Source: Saccharophagus degradans 2-40 (lineage in GTDB: Bacteria; Pseudomonadota; Gammaproteobacteria; Pseudomonadales; Cellvibrionaceae). From it: DNA of 64,000 nucleotides. The translations under genes and the position numbers were made by a program. The stretch's first letter is position 1. Each line of letters opens with the position of its first letter. The notes under the pieces were generated by a model. That model ran no database searches. It saw nothing but the letters and a program-made list of their open reading frames with translations, and was not told where the DNA came from. The stretch lies in NCBI RefSeq assembly GCF_000013665.1, contig NC_007912.1:3713501-3777500 (forward strand), written 5' to 3'. Below are positions 18,699 to 28,049 of the stretch, one piece after another.

Positions 18699-20390
18699 AT
18701 GAGAAAACTCACGCAACTATTCATTTTTGCGGCAGCACTTTTTAGTATCTGTTCGCATGCTCAACCGCGAACCGCGTTCGTTCATTTGTTCGAATGGCAG
18801 TGGAACGATATTGCTAGCGAGTGCGAAAATGTACTGGGGCCAAAAGGCTATGCGGCAGTGCAGGTATCCCCACCCCAAAAATCGGTTAGTAGCAGCCAAT
18901 GGTGGAGTCGTTACCAACCTGTTAGCTATGCCATAGAGGGCCGTTCTGGCAATCGCAACGAATTCGCCAGCATGGTAAGCCGGTGTAAAAATGCTGGGGT
19001 GGATATATACGTAGATGCCGTAATTAATCATATGGCTGCCGGCGGGCGCTATTACCCAGAAGTGCCTTACTACGCAGAGCATTTTCACACGTGCTACGGC
19101 CAAATTGATTACGGTAACCGCTGGCAGGTACAAAACTGTGACTTGGTAGGGCTAAACGATTTAGCAACAGAACAAGACTATGTACGCACAAAAATAGCCA
19201 ATTACTTAAACGACTTAACTAACCTTGGCGTAGCTGGCTTCCGCTTTGATGCTGCGAAACATATCCCCGTGGGTGACATTGCTGCAATTAAAGCAAAACT
19301 TATTGGCAACCCGTATATATTCCAAGAAGTGATAGGTGCGCCGGGCGAGCCCATCCAACCATCAGAATATACCTACTTAGCAGACGTAACAGAGTTTAAC
19401 TTTACCAAATCGGTTAGCCATTTTTTTAAAGGGCGCGGACCAATTAAAGAGTTAAAAAATATTGGTACTTGGGGCGGTTGGGTTGCAAGTGCAGACGCCG
19501 TAACCTTTGTTGCCAACCACGATAACCAGCGCCAGGATACAAACAACACCATTACCCATAAAGATGGTGATAACCGCAATACTATGGCGCACGTATTTAT
19601 GCTGGGCTGGCCCTATGGGTACCCTAAAGTAATGTCTAGTTATGAGTGGTACGATCACGACCAAGGCCCTCCCGCCCACGGTGCTAGCAGCTGTAACAGC
19701 GGCTGGTTATGTGAACACCGCACGCCAGCTATCGCCAATATGGTTGCTTTTCGCAATTTCACTGCAGACGAATTTCGCGTAACCAACTATTGGGATAACG
19801 GCAACAATCAAATAGCTTGGGGCCGAGGCGGCAAAGGGTTTGTAGTTATAAATATGGAAGGCAACAATTTAACCCGTACATTTCAAACAGGGATGCCCGC
19901 TGGCCGTTATTGCGACATTATTTCGGGTAACTACAACGCGTCTAATAAAAGTTGTTCTGGCAATATTATAGATGTAGATAACAATGGCAACGCAGTAATC
20001 ACCGCTTACTACCGCAACGGTGCCGCAATTCATGTAGGCGCTATTGTTGAAGACTGTGACGGTACAGATTGCTGCACAAACTGCCCAACAGAAAAAGTTG
20101 AAACCACATTTTCTTGCTCTAACGGTAGCACCTATTGGGGGCAAAGTGTGTATGTGATTGGCAACCAAGAAGAGCTTGGAAATTGGAACCCCGCACACGC
20201 AGTTAAATTAGACGCGAGCGCTTACCCAACGTGGACAGGCACGATTGAGCTTACCCAAAATACAGACGTAGAGTGGAAGTGCCTAAAACGTGACGAACAA
20301 ACCCCCTCAAACGGCGTGGTGTGGCAAGGTGGCGCAAATAACCAATTTAATACTGGAACAACCAATGCGTACCCAACGGGAAGCTTTTAA
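18699..20390 (+). CDS. Secreted GH13 alpha-amylase with C-terminal CBM20 starch-binding module
   Basis: 563 residues. Signal peptide ends near ICSHA (residue 21). The GH13 barrel has the standard conserved blocks: DAVINHMA (region I), GFRFDAAKH with nucleophile D184, FQEVIG with acid/base E210, and FVANHDNQ with transition-state D275. This layout matches the short bacterial/animal-type alpha-amylases (probably subfamily 32). Residues about 465-563 are a CBM20 (VYVIGNQEELGNWNPAHAV, then WTGTIEL and VEWKCL), which binds raw starch granules; a Cys-rich stretch (DGTDCCTNC) joins the two. It would endo-hydrolyse starch or glycogen outside the cell. GAAAGGATT precedes the ATG. A hairpin follows at 20433-20467. 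Confidence 0.95.
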   Translation: MRKLTQLFIFAAALFSICSHAQPRTAFVHLFEWQWNDIASECENVLGPKGYAAVQVSPPQKSVSSSQWWSRYQPVSYAIEGRSGNRNEFASMVSRCKNAGVDIYVDAVINHMAAGGRYYPEVPYYAEHFHTCYGQIDYGNRWQVQNCDLVGLNDLATEQDYVRTKIANYLNDLTNLGVAGFRFDAAKHIPVGDIAAIKAKLIGNPYIFQEVIGAPGEPIQPSEYTYLADVTEFNFTKSVSHFFKGRGPIKELKNIGTWGGWVASADAVTFVANHDNQRQDTNNTITHKDGDNRNTMAHVFMLGWPYGYPKVMSSYEWYDHDQGPPAHGASSCNSGWLCEHRTPAIANMVAFRNFTADEFRVTNYWDNGNNQIAWGRGGKGFVVINMEGNNLTRTFQTGMPAGRYCDIISGNYNASNKSCSGNIIDVDNNGNAVITAYYRNGAAIHVGAIVEDCDGTDCCTNCPTEKVETTFSCSNGSTYWGQSVYVIGNQEELGNWNPAHAVKLDASAYPTWTGTIELTQNTDVEWKCLKRDEQTPSNGVVWQGGANNQFNTGTTNAYPTGSF

Positions 20391-20432
20391 ATACGAAGAA
20401 TTAAAATAAAAAGGTTTTACATAAGGGAATAA

Positions 20433-20467
20433 AGCAGGTGGCGTAAAATAATTTTACTCCACCTGCT
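20433..20467 (+). terminator. Hairpin downstream of amylase
   Basis: AGCAGGTGG (20433-20441) pairs with CCACCTGCT (20459-20467), and GTAAAAT pairs with ATTTTAC inside, with one mismatch between. Only a short T-poor tail (ATTTAAC) follows, so this is a moderate terminator call. Confidence 0.55.
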
Positions 20468-20582
20468 ATTTAACACTTACGTATATGCAAAAATAATTAG
20501 CCATAGAGCATATGCATTAAACGAAAGCTTTTACCTATTTCGGCCTAAGTGCCTAGGGCCGAGTAGCGCCTAAGCTACAAAA

Positions 20583-22946
20583 CTATTGCGCCAAATAATT
20601 GATTAAGCTCGAAAACATGTGGTAATTATGCAAATAGTAAACAGCATCACCATCAATTACGCCACGATCATAGCGCACACTGGCCTCGCCGATATCAGTT
20701 TTTAGTATACCTAAGCGAGACAAACTAGCATCGGTGTTTGGCTGCGTTTCTATTTGGTAAACATACAACCCCGTATGGGTCCAACTATAATATTGGTTTA
20801 ACGCATCGGTATTTGCCGGTCCAATTGGCTTATCATGCATTTTCACAGGAATAGCAAAACGAATACCGTTTTCATCATGGCTAAATGCAATACCACGGGC
20901 ATCAAAACTAAGTGTCGTTGACGACTCGCGCTTACCTATTACTTCACTGCCTAAGCTGCGCAGGTTTGTAGGGTCACTCACATCAAACAGCTCCACTTTA
21001 ACACCCTGAAACCAAGTTAAATTGCGCGCTTCGTCGAATATTGCATCTCGGCCCACGCCCAACAATAAATTCTCCCCCACTGGATGTAAGTAATCAGACA
21101 CACCAGTAACCTCAAGCTCACCGGCAATGTAAGGGTCTGCTGGGTTAGAGAAATCAATAGCATATAACGGGTCAATTCTATCGAAAGTAACGACGTAAGC
21201 GTGATCACCAAAACTACGCATGGCATAAACAATCTCGCCCGGCTTACCAATAGAGGCTGGGCGTTCAGCATTTGGCAAGGTAGCTATAATGTCTAAACCT
21301 TCTGCAGAGCTTGGCGATTGCTTAATTACCGCAATACGATAGGGAGTAGCATCACTGTAATTGGACACTCTATACAAAACGCGCAATGCCCCGTCTTGCT
21401 CGCCAAAGCAATAAGATTGATTACTGCAAGCTATAAAACCCGGCAACTTAACACTACCCTTATAGCTAATTTCACTTTCTTGGGCATCATTTTTTAATGT
21501 GAATTTATGCACTTTTACCCCAGCATAAAATGCATTGGAGAAAGCATAAATTGCATCCGCAGAACTGTATATTTCTGTTGCCGAAGCAGGTAAACAACGC
21601 GAGCTAATTGCTAAGTTATTATCCAAGTCAATTTGAGTAATAACCAACAGTGACCCGGCATATACATCCACGCTTTCTGGCCACTCCGGTACGGTGCAGT
21701 CAGCAGCAGTAACCAAAGGCGTACCTACGCCATTTTCGTCGTAAACATGTGGCAATAAATCCGCAAGGGGCGCTTCATCTAAACGCTGTGCATTTTCCTC
21801 ATTGCTCGCGCTGCTAGAAAAATCAAACCCTAAACGATTTAGGTTCGGGCTATAACGGCTGGCAATATATAATTTGCTACCAATACGTCTGCTCGATACT
21901 AAATCACCATCAAAAGTAATTCGCTCTGCCTCGTCCATTAATTCAGGGGTATCAATATTAGCAACAGAAATAGCTACCTTATTAGAAATTTGATAATAGG
22001 GGTAATAACCATACCCATAGCTCCAATAATAAGGCTGTGATTCTCTGGTGTTACTTACAATAGCTAATCTATTGCCTTGCGGTGTTTTGCGAAAGTAAGC
22101 ACCAGAAACGTGAAGATAATTTTCTTCATAGGGCAACGTCACCTGCCCCACATGTTGAGTTGTTCCGGCTGCTGAATCTTTACTGTAGGCTTCAATCAAC
22201 ACTCCCTGTGTGTAATCGCCATACCCACCTGAACCGCTAGATGAAGCCGAACTAGAACTAGAGCCAGAGGTTGATGAGCTAGTGCCGGTAAAATATAAAG
22301 AAGAACGCACCACAAAGAAGTGGTTACCGTCGGATTCAATTATATCCGCCTCATCCACGCCATCTTCTTGGGTATTGGTAATATCATCAGGCTGAGTATC
22401 GGGCTCGGCCACGGGCGAACCAGAAGATGTACTCGATGCGCTAGAAGCACTGGATGAACTGGAAGAACTGGACGCACCGGAAGAGCTCGAAGAGCTAGAT
22501 GAACCAGACGCCGAATTTGCAATGCGTAAATTTAAATGATTATGCACGCCCTGTTTTAAATAATCTTCGAGTGCAGTGTCATCATCTAGTGCGCCAACGA
22601 AACATTCAGGCAATTCAAACTCACCTGAATATGAGCCAACAAAACCAAAATGAGCAGATTGCCCCGCTGCCAAATTAGCGTTCCAAGCCACATTACTCGC
22701 GGTTAGCACATTACCGTCTACAGCAAGCTCCGCACTCCAACTATTGTTTATAGTTGGAGTGTTATCGAACAACAAAGCAACACTCCAACCCTCTTGCAGA
22801 GATTCACCCGCGTTAGTAACTGCAACATTAGCTACATAGCCATTGTTCCACACGCTGCCAGAAACAGCGCACGACACATCCGCATAGGTGTTAACGCCTA
22901 ACACCATACCAAGCGGCGCTAAAATAAAATTTAATTTCCGTAACAT
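20583..22946 (-). CDS. Secreted CBM2 + polySer + beta-propeller protein
   Basis: 787 residues. Signal peptide ends near GVNTYA (residue 22). A CBM2-like module about 23-120 (CAVSGSVWNNGYVANVAVTN, NNSWSAEL, NVAWNANLAAGQSAHFGF) is followed by serine-rich linkers. The rest (about 180-787) matches the secreted beta-propeller family distantly related to WD40 (the hallmark TNTQEDGVDEADIIESDG at its start; I recall Pfam PF09826/COG4880). A second serine stretch is inserted in the first propeller blade. The propeller family has no known enzymatic activity. Coupling it to a cellulose-binding module suggests it acts on or near plant cell walls. No catalytic motif was found. Monocistronic by appearance. 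Confidence 0.85.
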   Translation of the reverse strand: MLRKLNFILAPLGMVLGVNTYADVSCAVSGSVWNNGYVANVAVTNAGESLQEGWSVALLFDNTPTINNSWSAELAVDGNVLTASNVAWNANLAAGQSAHFGFVGSYSGEFELPECFVGALDDDTALEDYLKQGVHNHLNLRIANSASGSSSSSSSSGASSSSSSSSASSASSTSSGSPVAEPDTQPDDITNTQEDGVDEADIIESDGNHFFVVRSSLYFTGTSSSTSGSSSSSASSSGSGGYGDYTQGVLIEAYSKDSAAGTTQHVGQVTLPYEENYLHVSGAYFRKTPQGNRLAIVSNTRESQPYYWSYGYGYYPYYQISNKVAISVANIDTPELMDEAERITFDGDLVSSRRIGSKLYIASRYSPNLNRLGFDFSSSASNEENAQRLDEAPLADLLPHVYDENGVGTPLVTAADCTVPEWPESVDVYAGSLLVITQIDLDNNLAISSRCLPASATEIYSSADAIYAFSNAFYAGVKVHKFTLKNDAQESEISYKGSVKLPGFIACSNQSYCFGEQDGALRVLYRVSNYSDATPYRIAVIKQSPSSAEGLDIIATLPNAERPASIGKPGEIVYAMRSFGDHAYVVTFDRIDPLYAIDFSNPADPYIAGELEVTGVSDYLHPVGENLLLGVGRDAIFDEARNLTWFQGVKVELFDVSDPTNLRSLGSEVIGKRESSTTLSFDARGIAFSHDENGIRFAIPVKMHDKPIGPANTDALNQYYSWTHTGLYVYQIETQPNTDASLSRLGILKTDIGEASVRYDRGVIDGDAVYYLHNYHMFSSLINYLAQ

Positions 22947-23461
22947 AAGAAAGCTCCCGTAGGATATTTTAGTAAATTAATTAAATAAAACTAAAAGTCG
23001 ATACGGATCGCAGCAATGCATTGAAATAAAGACTATCGCACACAGCTGGCCCGCAAACATGATTTACAAATGTTTATTATTAATATGGTAACTAGCTGTC
23101 CACACTGCCCTTTAGCAACAACAGTTACAGCAATAAAGCCCAAAACTTATAGTGGGCGAAATACCAAACCATGTATACAAGAGAGGTGGCGATACAGTGT
23201 ATAGCACATTGAAGCGTACAACCAAATGAAGAGAGTGCCAACTTAATGAGTAAGAGAATTAAAAAAGGAACTACATGCCAAGTTGACTTATAGAACATAA
23301 CAGAGAGGATTAAACGTATTTTTTAGCCACACGAAAGCGGCTTAACTAGCCAGCACAATAAAATTGTAACAATTAATAGGTACGCCAACCTTAAAAAAGC
23401 AAGTTAGCCTAGCAACGAGCGCAGTAATAACTTACCCATAATTACAAAATTAAGTGCTGTG
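22947..23461. other. Intergenic region upstream of the CBM2-propeller gene
   Basis: 515 bp between the propeller gene start and the yqaA stop, both minus strand. AT-rich; it should contain the propeller gene promoter. I see no gene, repeat or strong hairpin. Confidence 0.4.
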
Positions 23462-23893
23462 CTAAAAATGAATTACACCCAAAGTAAGAAGTATAACAAC
23501 AGCGTATCGAAGCCCCTTTCCAATAGCCGTTAACAGAAAAAACACCCAAAAGTTAACCCGCATCATACCCGCAATAAAAGTAAGCGCATCACCACCCAAC
23601 GGCATCCAAGCAAGCAACAAACTCCACACACCATATTTTTGAAACCACGCCTGGTAGCGCGCCAACTGATCTAGCTTAAAAGGAAACCAACGCTTAGTTT
23701 GAAAACGCAAAAGATACTTGCCCAACAGCCAATTAACCACTGCCCCCAATGAATTGCCAGCAGTAGCAAACAACCACAACAAGGCGACATTCTTGCCATC
23801 TGCCAGCAGGGTAACGAGCAATATTTCGGAGTAAAAAGGGAAAATAGTGGCGGCAATAAAGGCGCTACCAAACAACAGCCAATAACTAAGCAT
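23462..23893 (-). CDS. yqaA: YqaA/DedA-like inner-membrane protein
   Basis: 143 residues with about four membrane segments. The pattern FPFYSEILLVTLL, NSLGAVVNWLLGKYL and a late MPLGGDALTFIAGMMRVNFW matches the YqaA branch of the SNARE-associated/DedA superfamily (length typical). Related DedA proteins take part in lipid flipping and membrane homeostasis; YqaA itself is uncharacterised. It follows the amidoligase/amidotransferase pair on the same strand with a 73-bp gap, so it may share their transcript, but a link in function is not evident. Confidence 0.85.
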   Translation of the reverse strand: MLSYWLLFGSAFIAATIFPFYSEILLVTLLADGKNVALLWLFATAGNSLGAVVNWLLGKYLLRFQTKRWFPFKLDQLARYQAWFQKYGVWSLLLAWMPLGGDALTFIAGMMRVNFWVFFLLTAIGKGLRYAVVILLTLGVIHF

Positions 23894-23966
23894 AATATTT
23901 TATATCTATTTTTGTACCAATTTTAGAGTAAAGATAACCACATTTTTCTACAACCAAAACAGCGCC

Positions 23967-24680
23967 TTACTTTATGTGGTATTGATTGTAGTGTTCAGGC
24001 AGAAGCTTTTTACTCTGATTGCCCACCGCCGCAACTAACGCATGAAACAGTTTGCGCTGGCAAGAGCTATAAGGTAAATATTCTGGATGCCATTGCACGC
24101 CAATTATAAATGGCTTAGTTTGATGTTCAAATGCTTGAACAAAGTCATCTCCATCCACCGCTGCTACTTGTAGCTCACTTGAAAGCTTATTAACCGCCTG
24201 ACTATGCAAACTATTAACACCAATTACGTCCTTTCCTAAAATAGCGGCTACTTGACTACTCGGTTGCAAATAGGCTTTTTTGATAACAAACGCACTATTT
24301 TTATTAGGCGTTTTTCTTCGAAGGGGTCGAATATCTTGAAATAAGCTTCCTTTTAACACCACATTAATTAATTGCGCACCACGGCATATTCCCAGAAGAG
24401 GAACCCCCGCTTGCAAAGCGGCTTTAATCATTGCTATTTCTAGACTGTCTCGCGCAGCATCATAGGTTGCCCCTGCATCCCCACTTTCACCATAGTGTTC
24501 TGGGTCTATATCGTCACCACCACCTATCACTACACCATCAACCGCTTGCAGTAATTTTGGTTGCGCCGGCGAAAGATAACAGCTACGCGCACCACATAAC
24601 CGCAATATAAATTGGGTTGCCCACCAGCCAACCTTCAATTTCTTACTTGGCCCGGTTACGGCTATCAAGGGGCGCGTCAT
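23967..24680 (-). CDS. Class I glutamine amidotransferase-like hydrolase (peptidase C26 / PuuD type)
   Basis: 237 residues, cytoplasmic. It has the catalytic nucleophile elbow LLGICRGAQ (C99) and the His/Glu pair in GVQWHPEYLP (H198, E200), plus VIGGGDDIDP at the first loop, as in gamma-glutamyl-gamma-aminobutyrate hydrolase PuuD. It starts inside the end of the preceding amidoligase gene (ATGA, 4-bp overlap), so the two are translationally coupled. Amidoligase/GAT pairs were described by comparative genomics as predicted systems that form and cleave amide bonds on peptides or small molecules. The likely role here is removing or trimming a gamma-glutamyl-type product made by the partner; inference from context. 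Confidence 0.9.
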   Translation of the reverse strand: MTRPLIAVTGPSKKLKVGWWATQFILRLCGARSCYLSPAQPKLLQAVDGVVIGGGDDIDPEHYGESGDAGATYDAARDSLEIAMIKAALQAGVPLLGICRGAQLINVVLKGSLFQDIRPLRRKTPNKNSAFVIKKAYLQPSSQVAAILGKDVIGVNSLHSQAVNKLSSELQVAAVDGDDFVQAFEHQTKPFIIGVQWHPEYLPYSSCQRKLFHALVAAVGNQSKKLLPEHYNQYHIK

Positions 24681-25675
24681 GTGTTTTCACCACTTTTCAT
24701 AAATGCATTTAACGTTTCTAACCACTGGCCATCTATGCTTGCGGTTAAGCGATCTAAGTTAACCGAATATTTTTCACAAAGTTGATTCAACATAAGCGTA
24801 TTACAGGCCAGCTTTTCCACCTGCAACCATAGCGACCATGGGTAATCGATATTCCAATTTGGGTTGTCTATATCACAATTTGGCAAACGATAATGAAATG
24901 TCGGGCGCGGTTTAATACGATCATCAGAGACTTTATTGCGCACCCTATTTTCATCTATAAACGCAAACAACGGCAGCATATCTAGGCTGCGATTTCGTGT
25001 TGGATTAAACGCTAAATAATCGTCTATTAACAGCTCGATTGTAGGCTTATAACTTGGCGCAAGTATGTGTCGAATATAATCATTTTTAAAATGCCGAATA
25101 TAAGGCGATAACGTTCTTGTCCAGTTAATATCCTCTTTCGCTTTTATCCAATCATACAAGCAAAAATATGCTCGTAAATACTGCAGAATAGTCTCGGCAC
25201 TTAAATCTGGCACATCGGGGTTCAAATGCAAGCCAAAAGCGAAGTGTACCGCATGGCGCGTGCCTAATGCCCCCGCCTGCTGCATGGAAGATATTAAAGG
25301 TAATAGCTTAGTTAAATTATTGATCTCTATAGGATCGGTTACCACCTCCCACGGCACAAACGCTTCTGCAGCTTTAGATAAAAGCGGCAACCCAAAAGCT
25401 TCGATGGTTTCATTAATGGGTTCACGCTCACTACGGCTTAAAGCCTCGCCTAACGCTTGCAATTGCGACGAGTCTAACTCCAACTTAAAGCTACCAAGCG
25501 ATGTACCTGTAACCCTATACTCAAACATATGGGCTTCTTCTATTTCCCCACCATAGAGCGACGTAATAGCAGCCAATACATCCTGAGGTGGAACACCTGC
25601 AAACTCTACTTCCACGCCTACGCAACGAGGCTTGCCTGCATAGTTAGCAATAACGGGAGGTAATAAACTAGCCAT
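24677..25675 (-). CDS. Putative amidoligase (ATP-dependent carboxylate-amine ligase fold)
   Basis: 332 residues, no signal peptide. The N-terminal CVGVEVEFAG and the paired ELDSSQL strand fit the Amidoligase_2 family (glutamine-synthetase/COOH-NH2-ligase-like fold), in which acidic residues of the GVExEF motif bind Mg-ATP. A later HAVHFAFGLHLNPD block fits the family's conserved HxHxN-type motif. The gene overlaps the downstream amidotransferase by 4 bp, a neighbourhood known for this family. It should join an amine to a carboxylate using ATP, but the substrate is unknown. Confidence 0.8.
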   Translation of the reverse strand: MASLLPPVIANYAGKPRCVGVEVEFAGVPPQDVLAAITSLYGGEIEEAHMFEYRVTGTSLGSFKLELDSSQLQALGEALSRSEREPINETIEAFGLPLLSKAAEAFVPWEVVTDPIEINNLTKLLPLISSMQQAGALGTRHAVHFAFGLHLNPDVPDLSAETILQYLRAYFCLYDWIKAKEDINWTRTLSPYIRHFKNDYIRHILAPSYKPTIELLIDDYLAFNPTRNRSLDMLPLFAFIDENRVRNKVSDDRIKPRPTFHYRLPNCDIDNPNWNIDYPWSLWLQVEKLACNTLMLNQLCEKYSVNLDRLTASIDGQWLETLNAFMKSGENT

Positions 25676-25939
25676 TTAATTCACTCCTACATAGCGAATA
25701 GCAACATTATCATGCGAATGAAAGGTGTACGAGTTATTGGACCAAGAGACTTGGCCACAGCTTAGTAGAAATGCGAGTAACGCTGCACCACTGTAATTGG
25801 TATGAAGCCATCGCTGAATGTGTGCGGCCTAAGCTTGCCATTATAACCAGTTAAAACAAATTCAAGCCAATCAGCATATCAATTGACACCAGCCCAGCAC
25901 GCCTGTATAAAACACTGTATATCCAACAGGAGGTTAGAT

Positions 25940-26917
25940 ATGCCCAAACCCAGAAAAATGCAGGTTTCGTTAGACGCCACACCTTATTATCACTGCACCT
26001 CACGCTGCGTGCGCCGTGCTTTTTTGTGTGGTTACGATGCCCTTACAAACACAGACTACGAACACCGCCGCCAATGGGTGGAAGATAGAATTCACCTACT
26101 AGCCGAAGTCTTTTGCTTAGATGTTTGCGCCTATGCGGTAATGTCTAATCACTTGCACCTTGTACTTCATATCAACCAACCAAAAGCGCTAGCACTTACC
26201 GCTAAAGAAGTATGCGCCAGATGGCACCGCATATATAAAGGCACACTACTTACCCAAAAGTACGAGAAAAACGAAAATTTAACAGACGTAGAGCTAGACG
26301 CAGTAGCCATAAAAACTGAGCTGTGGCGCGAACAGCTATTTGATATTAGCTGGTTTATGCGCGCCCTAAATGAACCCATTGCCCGCATGGCAAACGCAGA
26401 AGACCACTGCACTGGCAGTTTTTGGGAATCGCGCTTTAGCTCGCAAGCACTGTTAGATGAAAAAGCACTTGCCGCGTGCATGGCATACGTAGACTTAAAT
26501 CCAGTGCGAGCCAAAATGGCCGATACGCCAGAAAACTCCGTACACACTTCTATTAAACTTCGTGTAGACCAAATAGCTTACAACCAAAACCAACCCAAAA
26601 CCCTCTACCCTTTTGTGGGCAACCCACGCCAAACAATGCGCGACGGCCTACCATTTAAATTAAACGATTATTTAGAACTAGTAGATTGGACTGGGCGTGC
26701 GGTGCGATCGGATAAACGCGGTAACATTAGCCAGCACCTACCGCCAATTCTTACACTGCTAGGCATAGCGCCTGCTGAATGGCTAATTTTAACTACTCAA
26801 TTTGAAAAACGGATTTCGACTTTTGCAGGTTCCGAAAATGCTATTCGGTTAGCAGCTGAAAATCTTGGTTATAAAAAGCCACCGGGTATCAGTTTGGCTA
26901 GAAGTTTGTTTGTATAA
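25940..26917 (+). CDS. REP-associated tyrosine transposase (RAYT, Y1/IS200-like)
   Basis: 325 residues. The ATG at 25940 is chosen because a perfect AGGAGG lies 7-8 nt before it; the ATG at 25883 has none. It has the Y1 HUH motif in MSNHLHLVLH and the C-terminal tyrosine helix AYVDLNPVRAKMAD, typical of RAYT (TnpA_REP) proteins; the N-terminal YYHCTSRCVRRAFLCG is also characteristic. RAYTs nick single-stranded DNA at REP-like hairpins and are domesticated single-copy transposases. Three ~150-bp repeats start 40 bp after the stop codon, so they are plausible substrates or by-products. The gene sits at the edge of an integron cassette cluster. Confidence 0.92.
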   Translation: MPKPRKMQVSLDATPYYHCTSRCVRRAFLCGYDALTNTDYEHRRQWVEDRIHLLAEVFCLDVCAYAVMSNHLHLVLHINQPKALALTAKEVCARWHRIYKGTLLTQKYEKNENLTDVELDAVAIKTELWREQLFDISWFMRALNEPIARMANAEDHCTGSFWESRFSSQALLDEKALAACMAYVDLNPVRAKMADTPENSVHTSIKLRVDQIAYNQNQPKTLYPFVGNPRQTMRDGLPFKLNDYLELVDWTGRAVRSDKRGNISQHLPPILTLLGIAPAEWLILTTQFEKRISTFAGSENAIRLAAENLGYKKPPGISLARSLFV

Positions 26918-26957
26918 CTCAGCGTTAGCGTAAAACACCCACTTCAATAATTTCGCT

Positions 26958-27429
26958 CGCCTAAAATTTGTGAAAACGATTAAAAATGCCGATATTTTGG
27001 GGTATTGGACATTTCACACTTCAACAAATACTTAAGCCAAACTCATAAGAATATGAAAACCGGCAATAGTGAAGATTTCCTTAACTACTGCCTGTCTCTA
27101 ATTGTTCGCCTAAAATTTGCGAAAACGATATAAAATGCCAATATTTTGGGGTATTGGACATTTCACTTTCCAATCAAGATAAAAATCAAATAACCACAAT
27201 AAAAAAACAGGCAGTAGCTAATATCCCCCTTAACTCATGCCTGTCTCTAATTGTTACCGCCCAATTCAAGAATTTCGCTCGATTAAAATTTGTGAAAGCG
27301 ATTAAAAATCGCCGGTATTTAGGGGTATTGGACATTTCACTTTCCAACAAAAATATAAATCAAACTAACAGGAATAAAAAACAGGCAGTAGCTAATATCC
27401 CCCTTAACTCATGCCTGTCTCTAATTGTT
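26958..27429. repeat. Three direct repeats of about 150 bp after the RAYT gene
   Basis: Copies at 26958-27106, 27107-27255 and 27280-27429. Each begins with (G)CCTAAAATTTGYGAAA-like sequence, has GGGGTATTGGACATTTCAC about 45 bp in, and ends with GCCTGTCTCTAATTGTT. Copies 1 and 2 abut; copies 2 and 3 are separated by 24 bp similar to the sequence just before copy 1. Copies 2 and 3 contain ACAGGCA…TGCCTGT (for example 27208-27214 with 27238-27244), a 7-bp stem with GTAG just after the left arm. Together they fill most of the 537 bp between RAYT and the cassette cluster. Confidence 0.9.
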
Positions 27430-27454
27430 GTCTTTGAGCGAATTGTTAGGAGCT

Positions 27455-27916
27455 TTAATCTGAGCTGGAGCCCACAAGAACATATATAGAGTCTCTAAAC
27501 TTTAAAATATAGGAAAAATCCCAGTATATTGGGTAAAATGGATGTCCGCGCTGGAATGTAAAACTCTGAACATTACTAGCTTTGCGTAAACATACCCCCA
27601 TTTTTTCGAGCAATAAACCCATAAGATATTTATGGTGTTCAGTTCCTACGAATTCCATATTTGGGTGAGAACTTTCTGTACCCTCATATGTGAGCGCTCT
27701 TTTAATAGCATCGAGAACCTCCTTGTTATTTGACTCGTAAATTTGTCCAACTTTCACACTGGAGTCGACAGCAGATCTAACAATATCTCCCCCGTTGTTC
27801 AGGCTGATATCTTTAACTAAAAAGAGCTTAATATCAGCCACATAGTTCAGTGCTAGACCATTTATCTTAAATAAGATTTCATCTAAATAAACTTCTAACT
27901 CTAAAATTTCATTCAT
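27455..27916 (-). CDS. Unknown cassette-encoded protein
   Basis: 153 residues, not recognised. The ATG at 27916 is used because anything upstream would lie inside the attC site (27929-28046); AGAGA precedes it. The protein is soluble with no signal peptide: acidic helical N-terminus (MNEILELEVYLDEILFKING), and a C-terminal part rich in aromatic residues (GHPFYPIYWDFSYILKFRDS). It is the last gene of the cassette cluster. Just after its stop, CTCCTAAC looks like the start of an attC (R'' box), but the rest of an attC is missing. Confidence 0.7.
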   Translation of the reverse strand: MNEILELEVYLDEILFKINGLALNYVADIKLFLVKDISLNNGGDIVRSAVDSSVKVGQIYESNNKEVLDAIKRALTYEGTESSHPNMEFVGTEHHKYLMGLLLEKMGVCLRKASNVQSFTFQRGHPFYPIYWDFSYILKFRDSIYVLVGSSSD

Positions 27917-27928
27917 ATCTCTTTTGGC

Positions 27929-28046
27929 TTCTAACGTCCGGCTCACCAGCGCCCAAACCGGAGAGGCTTTTGTGGTAACGTGTAGCGCAGCGGAACCCAC
28001 AAAAGCAGCGTAGGTTTGGGCGTCTGCGTGCAGCCGATTGTTAGAA
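27929..28046 (-). other. attC site 1 (integron recombination site)
   Basis: 118 bp with complementary ends: on the minus strand it opens with TTCTAAC (R'') and ends with GTTAGAA (R', cleavage between G and T). Internally GCCCAAACC pairs with GGTTTGGGC and TTTTGTGG pairs with CCACAAAA. It follows directly on the stop codon of the AbiGi-like gene, as expected for a cassette. Confidence 0.88.
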
Positions 28047-28049
28047 GAA

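Noticed and set aside
26958-27429. Reading the three 150-bp repeats as a CRISPR array
   Set aside because: Repeats are ~150 bp with no unique spacers of 30-40 bp and no cas genes.
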